Assembly: GCA_003224175.1 (NCBI GenBank)
Contig: QHYQ01000185.1
Span: 1-34,680, forward strand
Reading direction: 5' to 3'
From: Acidobacteriota bacterium
GTDB taxonomy: Bacteria > Acidobacteriota > Terriglobia > Acidiferrales > UBA7541
DNA: 34,680 nucleotides
The position numbers and the translations under genes were made by a program. Positions 7,598 to 15,968 of the stretch are shown here, one piece after another (position 1 is the stretch's first letter; each line of letters starts with the position of its first letter). Below the pieces are notes generated by a model. The model made no database searches, had not been told where the DNA came from, and worked only from the letters and a program-made list of their open reading frames with translations.

Positions 7598-8488
7598 ATG
7601 AAAACGTTGCTCAGACATTTGCAGGCAGCTGCGGCGCTCTCGGCTGCCCTGCTCTTTTCGGTCGCGGGGTCTGCCGCGTCGCAAGCCAGGACGGCGGACG
7701 CAGTTGGTCCCAATCCCGCTGTGTTCGCCGCCGACCGCGATTTCACGCAGGCGGCAGCGAAATCCGACGCGACCGCGCTCGGTAAGCTGCTCGATCCAGA
7801 CTTCGTGTGGATCGACGCGAAAGGGAAATTAGAGAGCCGCGCGCAGGTGCTCGGCAGCGTGCCCAAACCGGCCGTTCCGGCGCTCACCGCCGACGCGGAG
7901 GGCCCTTCTTCCATTCACTGGTACGATTACGGACAAGTGGAGATGTCAGAGACCGACCACGGCAAGATGCACGTTCTGCGCGTATGGGTGAAGCGCACGC
8001 AGGGCTGGCGCGCGCTGGTCTATCAGGAGGTGCAATCGATCGACGTTCTGCCGAAGGTCACACCCAGCGCGAGTAAAGAGTGTCAGAATCCGTGCAAGAG
8101 CGTGCCGTACGCGCCGAAAACGGAGACGCAGCGCGCCGTAATCGATGCCTACAGGGGACTCGAAACATCGGCGATGACGCACGACGCGGTGGATTGGGAC
8201 GCGCACACCGGCGAGGAATTCGTCGCCGCGAGCTCGTATAGCGACCGGCTGCTCGATAAGCCCACGCGCATGGGTGAGCTGCGCCGCGCGAATATGGCCG
8301 GCCTGGCGCCGACTCCCATGGCGTCGGCAACGTTGTTTGAATTTGGCGATGCCGTAGTGATGCGCTCAAGGCACGTGCCGGACCAGGGCAAGCCGCTGGA
8401 AGTCACGCGCGTGTGGGTGAAGCGCGACGGCAAGTGGGTGGAGGTGGCGAGCTACCAGACGGCAGTTCAGGGCGGCGGCGCGTCCTAG
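7598..8488 (+). CDS. secreted protein with two NTF2-like (SnoaL/DUF4440) domains
   Basis: 296 residues with a signal peptide (about 1-30). The first NTF2-like domain (about 42-148) has AADRDFTQAAAKSD, LLDPDFVWIDAKGK and RVWVKRTQGWRALVYQEV. The second (about 178-292) ends with the same strand pair, RVWVKRDGKWVEVASYQT. Between the domains is CQNPCKSVPYAP, with two cysteines that could form a disulphide in the exported protein. The order of parts and the linker are shared with the gene at 24539-25528 (CDNPCNSLPYKP), so the two are paralogues. DUF4440/NTF2-like proteins bind small ligands or act as simple enzymes; nothing more specific is visible. Ribosome site GGGGAG precedes the ATG. Confidence 0.85.
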   Translation: MKTLLRHLQAAAALSAALLFSVAGSAASQARTADAVGPNPAVFAADRDFTQAAAKSDATALGKLLDPDFVWIDAKGKLESRAQVLGSVPKPAVPALTADAEGPSSIHWYDYGQVEMSETDHGKMHVLRVWVKRTQGWRALVYQEVQSIDVLPKVTPSASKECQNPCKSVPYAPKTETQRAVIDAYRGLETSAMTHDAVDWDAHTGEEFVAASSYSDRLLDKPTRMGELRRANMAGLAPTPMASATLFEFGDAVVMRSRHVPDQGKPLEVTRVWVKRDGKWVEVASYQTAVQGGGAS

Positions 8489-8666
8489 ACGCGGCCGTCG
8501 CGGATCTTCTTTTGGCAGCCTGGTCCCGTAGCCTAGAACGCGAAAAGCGCATCTTCTGTATCATCGGTCGAATCATCAAGCTTCCGTACATTGCTGAGTT
8601 TAGCCCTTCACCTAGAGGCAGAAGGCTCCGTTTCGGGATCGTGCTCCTAAGGGTTATTCATAAGAC

Positions 8667-8698
8667 AAGTACCATTATGTTGAATGGAAGTACCATTC
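8667..8698. promoter_or_regulatory. operator-like direct repeats upstream of a PilZ gene
   Basis: AAGTACCATT occurs at 8667-8676 and again at 8688-8697, exactly 21 bp apart (two DNA turns). The second copy is also part of an inverted repeat GAATGG-AAGTA-CCATTC (8682-8698). They lie about 80-110 bp before the PilZ gene starting at 8778. Confidence 0.35.
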
Positions 8699-8777
8699 CG
8701 CAGGCCTAGGGAAGGCGGAAAACTAGCTTGGGGCGTTCCTGAGGGGGGCGCTCCAAGGCCGCGCAAATGGGGTTTTT

Positions 8778-9281
8778 GTGATCGAACGCCGCCAAATGAC
8801 GCGCTATGACTTCGGCGCAATCGCCGAAGTGATTGATTTAGACTCGCGAGAAGACGTGATCGTAGTGACGCGGGATTTGAGCTTGTCTGGGTGCTTTGTC
8901 AAAACCAGGACGCCATTTCCCGCGGGGACGGAAGTGCGAGTCAGAATCACCTATGCAGGGTCCGACTTCGCAGCGACAGGCAGCGTGACCGAAAATATAA
9001 CTCGGGAAGGTATGGGTATCGAATTTGCGCAGGTCGAGCCGGAAGATCAAGCGATTATCGAAGACTGGCTCGGCGTTTCAGCCCTGGACGGCTACGATGC
9101 GGCCGGGGCCTCGCCAGGTCGAGCAGTCCGGCTTCGAAATCGATTGAGCCGCCAGGAGCACAACCGTCGCGTTACTTCTGTAGACCGCAGGCCCAATGCG
9201 GACGGACCCAGGCTCGTCGATAACGAGTCCGCAGGCTCGCCACGGAATCTCTGGAACATTCGCGACGACGCAGGGCACTAG
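8778..9281 (+). CDS. PilZ-domain protein
   Basis: 167 residues from GTG 8778. No strong ribosome site is seen before it (GGGGTTTTT), but the start fits the beginning of the domain. The PilZ domain (about 1-98) contains RQMTR (RxxxR motif) and DLSLSG (D/NxSxxG motif), then PFPAGTEVRVRI and GMGIEF. It is the same type as the PilZ protein at 5765-6289 (shared DLSLxGC and PFPxGTxVR). The tail (about 105-167) is Arg-, Asn- and Asp-rich and probably disordered. It is a single gene convergent with the DUF2127 gene. The domain is expected to bind c-di-GMP; the target is unknown. Confidence 0.85.
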   Translation: MIERRQMTRYDFGAIAEVIDLDSREDVIVVTRDLSLSGCFVKTRTPFPAGTEVRVRITYAGSDFAATGSVTENITREGMGIEFAQVEPEDQAIIEDWLGVSALDGYDAAGASPGRAVRLRNRLSRQEHNRRVTSVDRRPNADGPRLVDNESAGSPRNLWNIRDDAGH

Positions 9282-9323
9282 ATTTTCCAATACAGTTTAC
9301 CGCCCGACAAACGCCACTCCGCT

Positions 9324-9827
9324 TCAATCCGCGTGGCCATAGGACGAGCGGCGTTCCGTCAGCGCCCCGGAACGCAGGATGCGATACTCGTGCCAGACAA
9401 ACCACCACACGACCGCATCGAAGAGGGTCAGCAGGATCAAAATAAAAGAGTGCGTGTGGGTGTAGCGATAGAGCTGGTAAACCATGAGGAGCGCCAGCGC
9501 CGCGAGCGCCGCCGGAAAGGACCACAACGCGCCGGTGAGCAAGCCGATCACCAGCCCCATATTCATCAGACCGACCACCAGTAGATAAATGCCCGCGAAA
9601 TGCTGCCCGCCATGCTGCACACCTTGCGCAAGGGCCAGCAGAAAATCGGTGATGAAGCCAGGCGCACCCTGAGCCTGCTCTCGCTGGGCTAGATCCAGGA
9701 AAAAATTCGCGACTCCGACGGGGCTTAGCGCCAGGATTGCCGCGCCGGTAATCAATTCGAGCAGGGCGTGCAAGCCTTTGAGGGTCACGCTGACTTCGAA
9801 CAAGCGATGAATGTTGCTTTCGCGCAT
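9324..9827 (-). CDS. DUF2127 membrane protein
   Basis: 167 residues. The MRESNIHRLFEVSVTLKGLHALLELITGAAILAL start is characteristic of DUF2127 proteins. Four hydrophobic helices are visible (near 20-45, 75-100, 104-122, 128-148), with HTHSFILILLTLFDAVVWWFVWHEYRI at the end. It is an integral cytoplasmic-membrane protein of unknown function. ATG at 9827 is the only start that gives the family N-terminus. It is tail to tail with the PilZ gene, 42 bp apart. Confidence 0.85.
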   Translation of the reverse strand: MRESNIHRLFEVSVTLKGLHALLELITGAAILALSPVGVANFFLDLAQREQAQGAPGFITDFLLALAQGVQHGGQHFAGIYLLVVGLMNMGLVIGLLTGALWSFPAALAALALLMVYQLYRYTHTHSFILILLTLFDAVVWWFVWHEYRILRSGALTERRSSYGHAD

Positions 9828-10377
9828 GCTTGCCGGGATAAGGGCCGGTTATTTGATTGTAGCGAGATGGGAGCGGACATCAATGACATACCGCAAATGG
9901 CCCACTGCGTCACTGCTTTGCTTGATCCTTTCGACTCTCGTCGCAAGCCTGAAGCTGACGGCCGATATCGCCGCTAACTCATAGCAGCGATGGGCGCTAC
10001 GGCATAAACCTTTGGCGGATGGCACCGCCAGCCCTCGTTGGAAGCCTGAGATGTCAATCTAGAACGAAAAGAGTAACCTCACGAATCGGTAGGAAGGGAG
10101 GGCTGAGCCGCACTAGCCAGGAAAGACCGGAGAGGCCGAGGGCCGGGCGGAGAAAATAGACATTAAAGATGCTATTTCGCACTCGCGAAAAGGAGCCGGA
10201 ATTCTTCGGGCTCCTTTTTTTGCTCCGTTCGCGTGAGCACGTCCTTCGTAATCGAGACCGAATTCGCTACCCGGTTCGGCGCAAACCCGCGCGGTGTCGT
10301 ATGCAATTTCCCCGGGATAGCGCTGTGAACCATGGTACGATGCGCGTGCCCATCCGCATATCTTCGTAAGGAAAAGC
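9828..10377. other. 550-bp intergenic region with an orphan terminator
   Basis: No convincing protein-coding gene. The one open plus-strand frame (9768-9977) is a shadow of the DUF2127 start. The region ends with two back-to-back hairpins and a T7 tract at 10175-10221 (listed separately), although no plus-strand gene precedes them, which suggests a non-coding transcript somewhere in 9990-10190. Confidence 0.5.
10175..10221 (+). terminator. intrinsic terminator with a leading hairpin, no upstream gene
   Basis: A perfect hairpin TTTCGC-ACTC-GCGAAA (10175-10190) is followed directly by GGAGCC (10192-10197) pairing with GGCTCC (10209-10214) and then seven T (10215-10221). This is the textbook form of a Rho-independent terminator for a plus-strand transcript. 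The histidine kinase starts 156 bp downstream and the previous gene is on the other strand. Confidence 0.7.
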
Positions 10378-11613
10378 ATGGCCGATCAGCCTGCAGTCAC
10401 GCGCACGTTCGCCCTGCTCCCCCTGCAAGGCGGTAAGCTGAAACGCTACGGCGTGGCCCTTCTGGCGATGACCGTGGCGCTGGCGTTGCGATCGGTTTTC
10501 CAGCCGATTCTGGGCGGGTCCATGCATTACGTCAGCATCTCGGCCGCGACCGTTTTTGCCGCCTGGTATTGCGGGCTGTGGCCCGCGGTGCTAGCCACAA
10601 TGCTGGGGACTCTTGCCGCGAATGCGCTTTTTCTCTCTCCCTACCGGCCGCTGGGGCCCTTCACGGAAAGAGACATCATCGGACAGCTGCTCTTTCTTGT
10701 CCTTTGCGCGGCAATCATCGCGGTCGGCGAGGGCGGCCGCAGGGCCCTGCTGAGGCTCGACCAGGTGCACGAGATGTTGCTGCGATCGCGCATGCAACTG
10801 AAGTTCCGGGTACGCCAAAGGACCGCGCAACTCCAGCAAAGCAACAAAGATCTGCGCGACCTTTCCGCACGGCTGCTGCGCGTGCAAGACGACGAACGCC
10901 GCCGCATTGCGCGCGACTTGCACGACAGCGCCGGACAGGTACTCACGGCCCTGAAGCTCGAGCTTGCGGGAATCGAACGCGAACTGACGGTGCGAAATCC
11001 AGAACTCGCCCGGCGGCTGGCGTCGAGCATCGAAACTGCCCGGCAGATTTCGGATGAGTTGCGCACGATCTCCTATCTTCTCCATCCGCCTTTGCTCGAC
11101 GAACTCGGACTCGGATCGGCGCTGCGCTGGTACGTGGACGGGTTCGGAAAGCGCAGCGGGATCGCCGTTCATTTGGACCTTTGCGGCGAGGAACGCCTGG
11201 CGCCGGAGTTGGAAACGACGCTCTTCCGCGTCGTACAGGAGTCCCTGATTAATATTCACCGGCACTCGGGCAGCGCGAGGGCCACGATCCGGCTGTCACA
11301 GCCGGACGGCCAGATCGTTTTAGAAGTGGAGGACGAGGGCCGGGGAATCAGCGCCGGAGGGCTTTCCGATATCGCATCGGGCGCCACACTCGGCGTCGGA
11401 GTGCGGGGAATGCGCGAGCGCATTAAGGATTTCGGAGGCGAGTTGGAAATTCTTTCCTCTGGACGCGGCACCAAGGTCAGGGCGATCATTCCGATCGAGG
11501 CGAGACACTCCATAACGTCCGCTGCGCAAGCCGAAGCCGGCGCCCTGAGCAGTAGGGCCCGCGAGGGCCCTTCTATCGCGGGCCCGTTTGCCAAGAGCGC
11601 GGGTGCAAATTGA
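10378..11613 (+). CDS. DUF4118 membrane histidine kinase (HisKA_3 type)
   Basis: 411 residues. Residues about 22-120 hold several membrane helices of the DUF4118 type (SMHYVSISAATVFAAWYCGLWPAVLATMLGTLAANALFL). A coiled segment follows (about 125-170), then the HisKA_3 dimerisation domain with the phospho-accepting His182 in RRRIARDLHDSAGQ, and the HATPase (about 278-375) with the N-box QESLINIHRHSG, DEGRGIS and GVGVRGMRERI. Such kinases phosphorylate NarL-type receivers; the receivers at 3975 or 20174 are possible partners, which is inference. The last 35 residues are outside the catalytic fold and are encoded by palindromic GGGCCC-rich DNA. AAGGA precedes the ATG. Confidence 0.9.
   Translation: MADQPAVTRTFALLPLQGGKLKRYGVALLAMTVALALRSVFQPILGGSMHYVSISAATVFAAWYCGLWPAVLATMLGTLAANALFLSPYRPLGPFTERDIIGQLLFLVLCAAIIAVGEGGRRALLRLDQVHEMLLRSRMQLKFRVRQRTAQLQQSNKDLRDLSARLLRVQDDERRRIARDLHDSAGQVLTALKLELAGIERELTVRNPELARRLASSIETARQISDELRTISYLLHPPLLDELGLGSALRWYVDGFGKRSGIAVHLDLCGEERLAPELETTLFRVVQESLINIHRHSGSARATIRLSQPDGQIVLEVEDEGRGISAGGLSDIASGATLGVGVRGMRERIKDFGGELEILSSGRGTKVRAIIPIEARHSITSAAQAEAGALSSRAREGPSIAGPFAKSAGAN
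11554..11571 (+). repeat. palindrome with GNRA loop inside the kinase 3' end
   Basis: AGGGCCC (11554-11560), GCGA loop, GGGCCCT (11565-11571): a perfect 7-bp stem capped by a GNRA tetraloop. It lies in the non-conserved tail of the kinase reading frame. Confidence 0.4.
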
Positions 11614-11631
11614 GGATCCGATCAGGATCCT
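11613..11631 (+). terminator. hairpin at the kinase stop codon
   Basis: AGGATCC (11613-11619), loop GATCA, GGATCCT (11625-11631), perfect 7-bp stem starting on the last base of the stop codon. There is no T-tract. It may be a transcript-end or stabilising hairpin. Confidence 0.35.
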
Positions 11632-11988
11632 CATCCCGAGCGGAGCAACGCGAGCGAGGGATCTCTCCGGAGCTTTCGCCCGTCGAGAAAATCGAACTTG
11701 ACGTGGGATGGGTTTTTCTCAGAGTAGCTCATAGCCGGGGAAATGGATTGCTACTCCCGCGCTTTCGCGGCGCAGAGGGCGCCACGGGCGCTCCCGAATC
11801 CGATGAGCGCGCAAGCCACATGCGGCTCCGGCGCTCCAGGCTTCCAGGCTGTTATCCGACTGGGCAAAATCGCGCTATCATAGACTCAGCCCCCGCATCC
11901 AAATTATCAGTATGCCCTAGTCTGGCTGTATGGCTTGCGAGTGTAGCCTATTCGCTTTGGCATTGACCCGGGTGGAGGCGGCCCCAAT
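11614..11988. other. 375-bp intergenic region with a dispersed repeat
   Basis: No supported gene. At 11629-11664 there is CTCATCCCGAGCGGAGCAACGCGAGCGAGGGATC in form, the second member of the extragenic repeat type noted at 4405-4455. TATCAT at 11876-11881 resembles a -10 box for the downstream gene, but no matching -35 is seen. Confidence 0.4.
11629..11664. repeat. dispersed extragenic repeat
   Basis: TCATCCCGAGCGGAGC followed by GCGAGCGAGGGATCTC: a short partially palindromic unit of the kind scattered in Terriglobia genomes (known to me from memory, not checked here). Confidence 0.4.
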
Positions 11989-12798
11989 ATGAGTGGGAAA
12001 TCGATGGGCGTGATCGCGGCAGCTAGCTTGTTCCTTGCTGCAGGTGTTTTGTTCTGCCTCGCCAGACCTTCGCGAAGCCTCGCCGGGGATTCACCCCTGG
12101 CGGGGCAAAACCCTACGTCCAATCCCGCACCGGCCCAGGCGAACCCGTCTTCGGAGACTCCACCGGCGCGGACGCAGGATCAAAATGCGATACGCAATCT
12201 CTATAAGCCCGCCAGAGCCATCTCTGGTGCTGACCTACAGTTCCCCTTGCAGACCACCGCCGACGGCGTCGTGGTCTTCAGTGTGTCTCTCGGCGCTGGG
12301 GACGAGATCAAGGGAATCAGCGTGCTGAAGGACGTGCCCCCGTTCACGGCCGTGGCGCAGCACTCTTTGCACAATTGGAAATTCGCCCCCGCCTCGCTGA
12401 ATGACAGGACGGAAGATTCGGAAATGCTGGTGGCGTTTGTCTTTCGCCACGCAGTGTCTATCGCCAATCCGCCCCCATTCACGCCCATATTTCCCGCCAA
12501 AGAATCCGGAGAGACGCGCAGAGGTTTTGTCCCCCCGGGGATTCTCTCCATTGTGTATGCCGGGTATCCTCCCAGCACCATAGCCATGGGTGCTGTGGTG
12601 GTGCAGGCGGACGTCAAGCCCGACGGCTCTACCGGTGACGTCAGCGTCGTTCGGGATCTCGAAGGAGGCTTCGTGCCGCTGGCGATCAAGACCGTGAAAC
12701 ACTGGAAATTTCAGGCGGCACTGCGGGATGGCCGGCCCGTGCCAAGTAAAGTCGCCGTCGCGTTTATCTTCTCGTCCCGTTCCCTGAATCCGTTTTGA
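11989..12798 (+). CDS. exported protein with two TonB C-terminal-like domains
   Basis: 269 residues. One N-terminal membrane segment or signal (residues 6-26), then a Pro/Ser/Thr-rich linker (about 32-66), then two modules of the TonB C-terminal type. Module 1 (about 72-155) has GVVVFSVSLGAGDEIKGISVL and HNWKFAPAS. Module 2 (about 185-262) has IVYAGYPPS, GAVVVQADVKPDGSTGDVSVV and KHWKFQAALRDGRPVPSKV. Each module keeps the 'W-[KR]-[FY]-x-[AP]' signature of the family. The start is taken as the ATG at 11989, preceded by GGAGG 11 bases upstream; the ATG at 12004 is an alternative. There is no ExbBD nearby, so coupling to proton motive force is unproven. A general envelope role is inferred. Confidence 0.75.
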   Translation: MSGKSMGVIAAASLFLAAGVLFCLARPSRSLAGDSPLAGQNPTSNPAPAQANPSSETPPARTQDQNAIRNLYKPARAISGADLQFPLQTTADGVVVFSVSLGAGDEIKGISVLKDVPPFTAVAQHSLHNWKFAPASLNDRTEDSEMLVAFVFRHAVSIANPPPFTPIFPAKESGETRRGFVPPGILSIVYAGYPPSTIAMGAVVVQADVKPDGSTGDVSVVRDLEGGFVPLAIKTVKHWKFQAALRDGRPVPSKVAVAFIFSSRSLNPF

Positions 12799-12819
12799 CG
12801 CCGCGCAGAAGCGCCGCGT

Positions 12820-15237
12820 CTAGTTCACCTTCAGCGAGATTCCCACGGAGTGGCTCATCCCATTCAGGCTCCCAATCACCTGGATTGCGCCTGCTTCGGG
12901 CGCGAGGAGCAGAATATTCGCTGACGCCTGCTTGCTGGGGTCGGCGATGCTGGTCGCGGTTACAGTTACAGATTGATTTGCGGTGAAGGTGGATGGAGCG
13001 GTGTAGAGGCCGCTCGCTACGCCACCAGAGTTAACCACAACGTTAATGCTGCCGAGCGCCGGGCTTACCGACCAGTTTACCGATGTATTGAAGGAATTGA
13101 ATACGGTGGCGGTGAACTGCTGCTGGCCGTTTGCGCCGAGCAATGGGTTTCTCGGCGTCAGTTGAATAGAAACCGGGGGATCTGGAGCCGGATCGCGGGA
13201 AGTGGCGCCGGCACAGCCCAGGAGCGCCGCCACAAAGCAGGCGGCAGCGAAGAGGGGCACGAGCTTGGCCTTGCCGTTTGCGCATTGGCAAGCGCACCAG
13301 CAAATTACGATGCCGCCGATGACCAAGCAGGCCGCGAGCGGGTAAGACGCGGCGCCAGGCCCGTAAGAAAAGGCCAGTCGCGCGGCTGGCCGGGCGCCCG
13401 GCGTACCGAATCTTTCTGCAATTGGGGCGGCAATTCGGGTGCCCATTCGAGGGGCGACGGCCGGAAGCCCGGCGCCGTTATTTGAGGTGGTGAGGGTGAG
13501 TTTGAAGACGTTTGCGCCGGCATTGGAGGCAATCGAACACGTTACTCCAACGAAAATCGCAGGGACCGTGCACGCTAAAGAAGGCACACCCGTCAGGCCG
13601 CCGACATCGCTCACCGTAATCTCCGCCGTTGCGACGCTGCCGCGATATAGAGTCATGTTCGGAGGCGAGACGGTGATGTCGAAGTCGGGCGACAGCGTGA
13701 TGGAGGGCCAGGCACTAATCAAGGCATTGGCATCAACAGATCCCAGCCCCGTGGCCATGTTGTATCCCGGTCCGGCCCTATAACCCATAAGACCGGCGCC
13801 GCTGCCGCTTGTGGGGCAATCAGGAGCCGGCGGATTCGTTTGGCACGGAACGGCGTTGCTACCGCTGGAAATACTGTGAAGTGGATTCGGTGAAAGTCTG
13901 GCGAGAGCATAAAGGGCGTAGTTGATATTACCCTGCGGCGAATTCATAGACTGATTCAGCAACGCCACAATTCCCGCAAACGCAGGTGTGCTGGCCGAGG
14001 TTCCGCCGATGGCGTCAAAACCGCCGTAATAGCCGTTGGGGCAAACTGGAGTGAACTTCTTCGTGGTCGAATCGAAAGTTTCATCGCAAATGAGGTAGCC
14101 ATCATGGTCTGCTGAAGCGCTGAGAGAAACATCCGGAAGGTCGCGCACGCCATCGTTGGGTACTCCCGGGCCGGATTGCCAGAATGGCTTGGTGAAGAGC
14201 GTGCTCGCGCCGCCGCCGGTGGCTTGGATTCCATAACCGACGGAACTGTCGTTCCGAGCGATCTCCGGAATATAGGAAAGCGCCGAGCCGTTAGCGGCGC
14301 CATTCGTCGTGCTCCAGTAGGTTCCTGACCCTTCGTCGAATTCGGTTCCCCCCACGGCCGTGACATAGGGCAGGCTTGCGGGCATGCTTACGGCTAGGCC
14401 TTGCTTGGCTTGCGGCCCGAAGAGAACGTCGCAGCCAGCCGCGCCGCTATCTCCTGAGGCCACCAGGATCGTCTGGCCTTGGACGTTCGCCTGCTGGCCG
14501 AGAAGCATCAAAGACTGCAAGTCCGATGCGCTGAACGCCGGCTCGCAAGCTCCATAGCTGACGCTAATCACCGGTGCAAGGTCACTCGTGACCGCGTACT
14601 GCAGGGAGTCCCACGCATTGGTCGAATTCACGTAAATCAGCGTGGCATTTCTCGCCACCGCGCCGGCCCATTCGAGGTCCAGATCGCCTTCCTGAAGATC
14701 GCCGTCCAGCATTCCGGGATCCGCGGATCCCGGCACGAGCACGATTTGAGGATCCTTTGCCGGCAGGCCCATCAGGCTGCGGAATTCGCGAATATCACTG
14801 ACCTGGATATCGCTCTGTCCCACAATGGCAATACTTTGGCCTGTGCCGTCGATGCCCCGGCTGTACAGCGGCTGCACGGTATAGATCAGGCCGAAATCCG
14901 CGGGCGCCAGAAAATGGTTTGTTGAACCATCGGTGAAGTCAGGCTTCGGACGAGCGACGATTCGCCGAATCGTTTTGGGCTTTGGCCGAAAATCATTCAG
15001 CCCAACAAAACCGGAAACGATGCCTGCCAGCGCGGCAGGTACGGAGGGTTCGGTCGCATTGGCGGAGTGTTCCTCGCCGTTCAGCACGTAGTGGTGGATT
15101 GCCGTCTGGAAGCCAGCGGCCACTTGCGCCGCGGAGCCAGAAAAGATCACGGCGTTGCGGCTTGCCGGAACCTCCTGCACCGCGAACCCACGACTCTCCA
15201 GCCAGGAGATGACTCTGCTGAGATCGTTCTGGCTCAA
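12820..15237 (-). CDS. sedolisin (S53) protease, catalytic part downstream of an amber codon
   Basis: 805 residues in the longest frame after an internal TAG at 15280-15282; the same frame continues upstream into the prodomain. Visible sedolisin residues in this fragment's numbering: Glu183 and Asp187 (LQEGDLDLEW), Asp263 (VASGDSGAAGC) and nucleophile Ser414 in GGTSASTPAF. Typical Ca-site region: GPGYNMATGLGSVDANAL. The C-terminus adds a hydrophobic segment (about 625-665, ACLVIGGIVICWCACQC) and a bacterial Ig-like domain (about 690-790). The frame begins at a TTG within GLSQND, so no good start exists here; without the upstream piece there is no signal peptide and half of the prodomain is missing. 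Family function: secreted acid-active serine-carboxyl peptidase. Confidence 0.85.
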   Translation of the reverse strand: MSQNDLSRVISWLESRGFAVQEVPASRNAVIFSGSAAQVAAGFQTAIHHYVLNGEEHSANATEPSVPAALAGIVSGFVGLNDFRPKPKTIRRIVARPKPDFTDGSTNHFLAPADFGLIYTVQPLYSRGIDGTGQSIAIVGQSDIQVSDIREFRSLMGLPAKDPQIVLVPGSADPGMLDGDLQEGDLDLEWAGAVARNATLIYVNSTNAWDSLQYAVTSDLAPVISVSYGACEPAFSASDLQSLMLLGQQANVQGQTILVASGDSGAAGCDVLFGPQAKQGLAVSMPASLPYVTAVGGTEFDEGSGTYWSTTNGAANGSALSYIPEIARNDSSVGYGIQATGGGASTLFTKPFWQSGPGVPNDGVRDLPDVSLSASADHDGYLICDETFDSTTKKFTPVCPNGYYGGFDAIGGTSASTPAFAGIVALLNQSMNSPQGNINYALYALARLSPNPLHSISSGSNAVPCQTNPPAPDCPTSGSGAGLMGYRAGPGYNMATGLGSVDANALISAWPSITLSPDFDITVSPPNMTLYRGSVATAEITVSDVGGLTGVPSLACTVPAIFVGVTCSIASNAGANVFKLTLTTSNNGAGLPAVAPRMGTRIAAPIAERFGTPGARPAARLAFSYGPGAASYPLAACLVIGGIVICWCACQCANGKAKLVPLFAAACFVAALLGCAGATSRDPAPDPPVSIQLTPRNPLLGANGQQQFTATVFNSFNTSVNWSVSPALGSINVVVNSGGVASGLYTAPSTFTANQSVTVTATSIADPSKQASANILLLAPEAGAIQVIGSLNGMSHSVGISLKVN

Positions 15238-15279
15238 TCCGAAACTCTCGCCAAATTCCCGCGGTGTGATCCAGCGGTG

Positions 15280-15615
15280 CTAATTCGGCGAGTAGCGATC
15301 CTGCTGTTCGGATAGAAGCCGGCTGAGCGCAGCCTGCTGACTGGGCGACAGCCTGAAGAACATGGTGATGCGTGACAATGAAGTGGAATCAGCAACTCTG
15401 CCGCGATCGAATTCCGCGCGCGCCAGCGGATGCACGTTGCCCTTGAGTTGTCTCACTTCGGAGTCGCTAATGGACGCGAGGATCCGGTCTTGCGGCATCA
15501 CCTGGGCCCGGGAAATTGCCGCCAGAAACAGGAGAGAGGCGAAAGCTGCAATTCGAAGCAGAGAAACGCGGCGACAACTACAGGTCATCATCCTCCCCAT
15601 AGCTTTCCCACACAC
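15280..15615 (-). CDS. sedolisin signal peptide and N-terminal half of prodomain, ended by a premature amber codon
   Basis: 111 residues. Signal peptide about 1-38 (LLRIAAFASLLFLAAISRAQ), then the start of the Kumamolisin-type prodomain: MPQDRILASISDSE, GNVHPLARAEFDRGRV, SLSRITMFFRLSPSQQAAL and LLSEQQDRYSPN, then TAG. In complete relatives the segment reads SPNYHKWLTP; here it is SPN-stop-HRWITP, in the same frame as the protease at 12820-15237. The amber codon therefore replaces the usual Tyr. Both parts together span 12820-15615 and code for one 931-residue protein apart from this codon. Confidence 0.85.
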   Translation of the reverse strand: MCGKAMGRMMTCSCRRVSLLRIAAFASLLFLAAISRAQVMPQDRILASISDSEVRQLKGNVHPLARAEFDRGRVADSTSLSRITMFFRLSPSQQAALSRLLSEQQDRYSPN

Positions 15616-15968
15616 GCGGCGAAGCGGCCAACGTTTCAGGATCAGATTTGCCGGGAACGACGCTGCCCGCAGGTGCAGCGAGGCGCAATGGAAACACAGG
15701 ACCTTCGGGCGTCGCGCGAACCTTGGGACTACCGCATTGGATGTTGAAGTCGACTTACGGGGTCAGGGTAGAGCCCGTGCGCACCCAAAGAGGCTTGCTC
15801 CCATAAAAGTGACCACTGCGAGCGATCTCGCGTCAAAGTGTGCAAAATTTTAGGCACGATGATTGCTCCTAAAGAGGCACGCAAGGCGGACAAAGGGAGA
15901 ACCAACATTTCGCCAAAAGGCTCGCAAGCACCTGATAAATCTGGAGAAACGATCGGTCGAGAGGCAAC
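15616..15968. other. 353-bp intergenic region between divergent genes
   Basis: No supported gene, no strong hairpin and no good promoter pair seen. It must contain the promoters of the sedolisin gene (-) and of the membrane-protein gene at 15969 (+). Confidence 0.4.

Noticed and set aside
7072-8488. EVE protein and neighbours as a defence system
   Set aside because: No nuclease, helicase, methylase or other defence gene lies nearby; the neighbours are a secreted NTF2-like protein and a PilZ operon.
9768-9977. 69-codon frame as a host for the terminator at 10221
   Set aside because: It starts inside the DUF2127 gene on the other strand, has no ribosome site, and ends 200 bp before the terminator.
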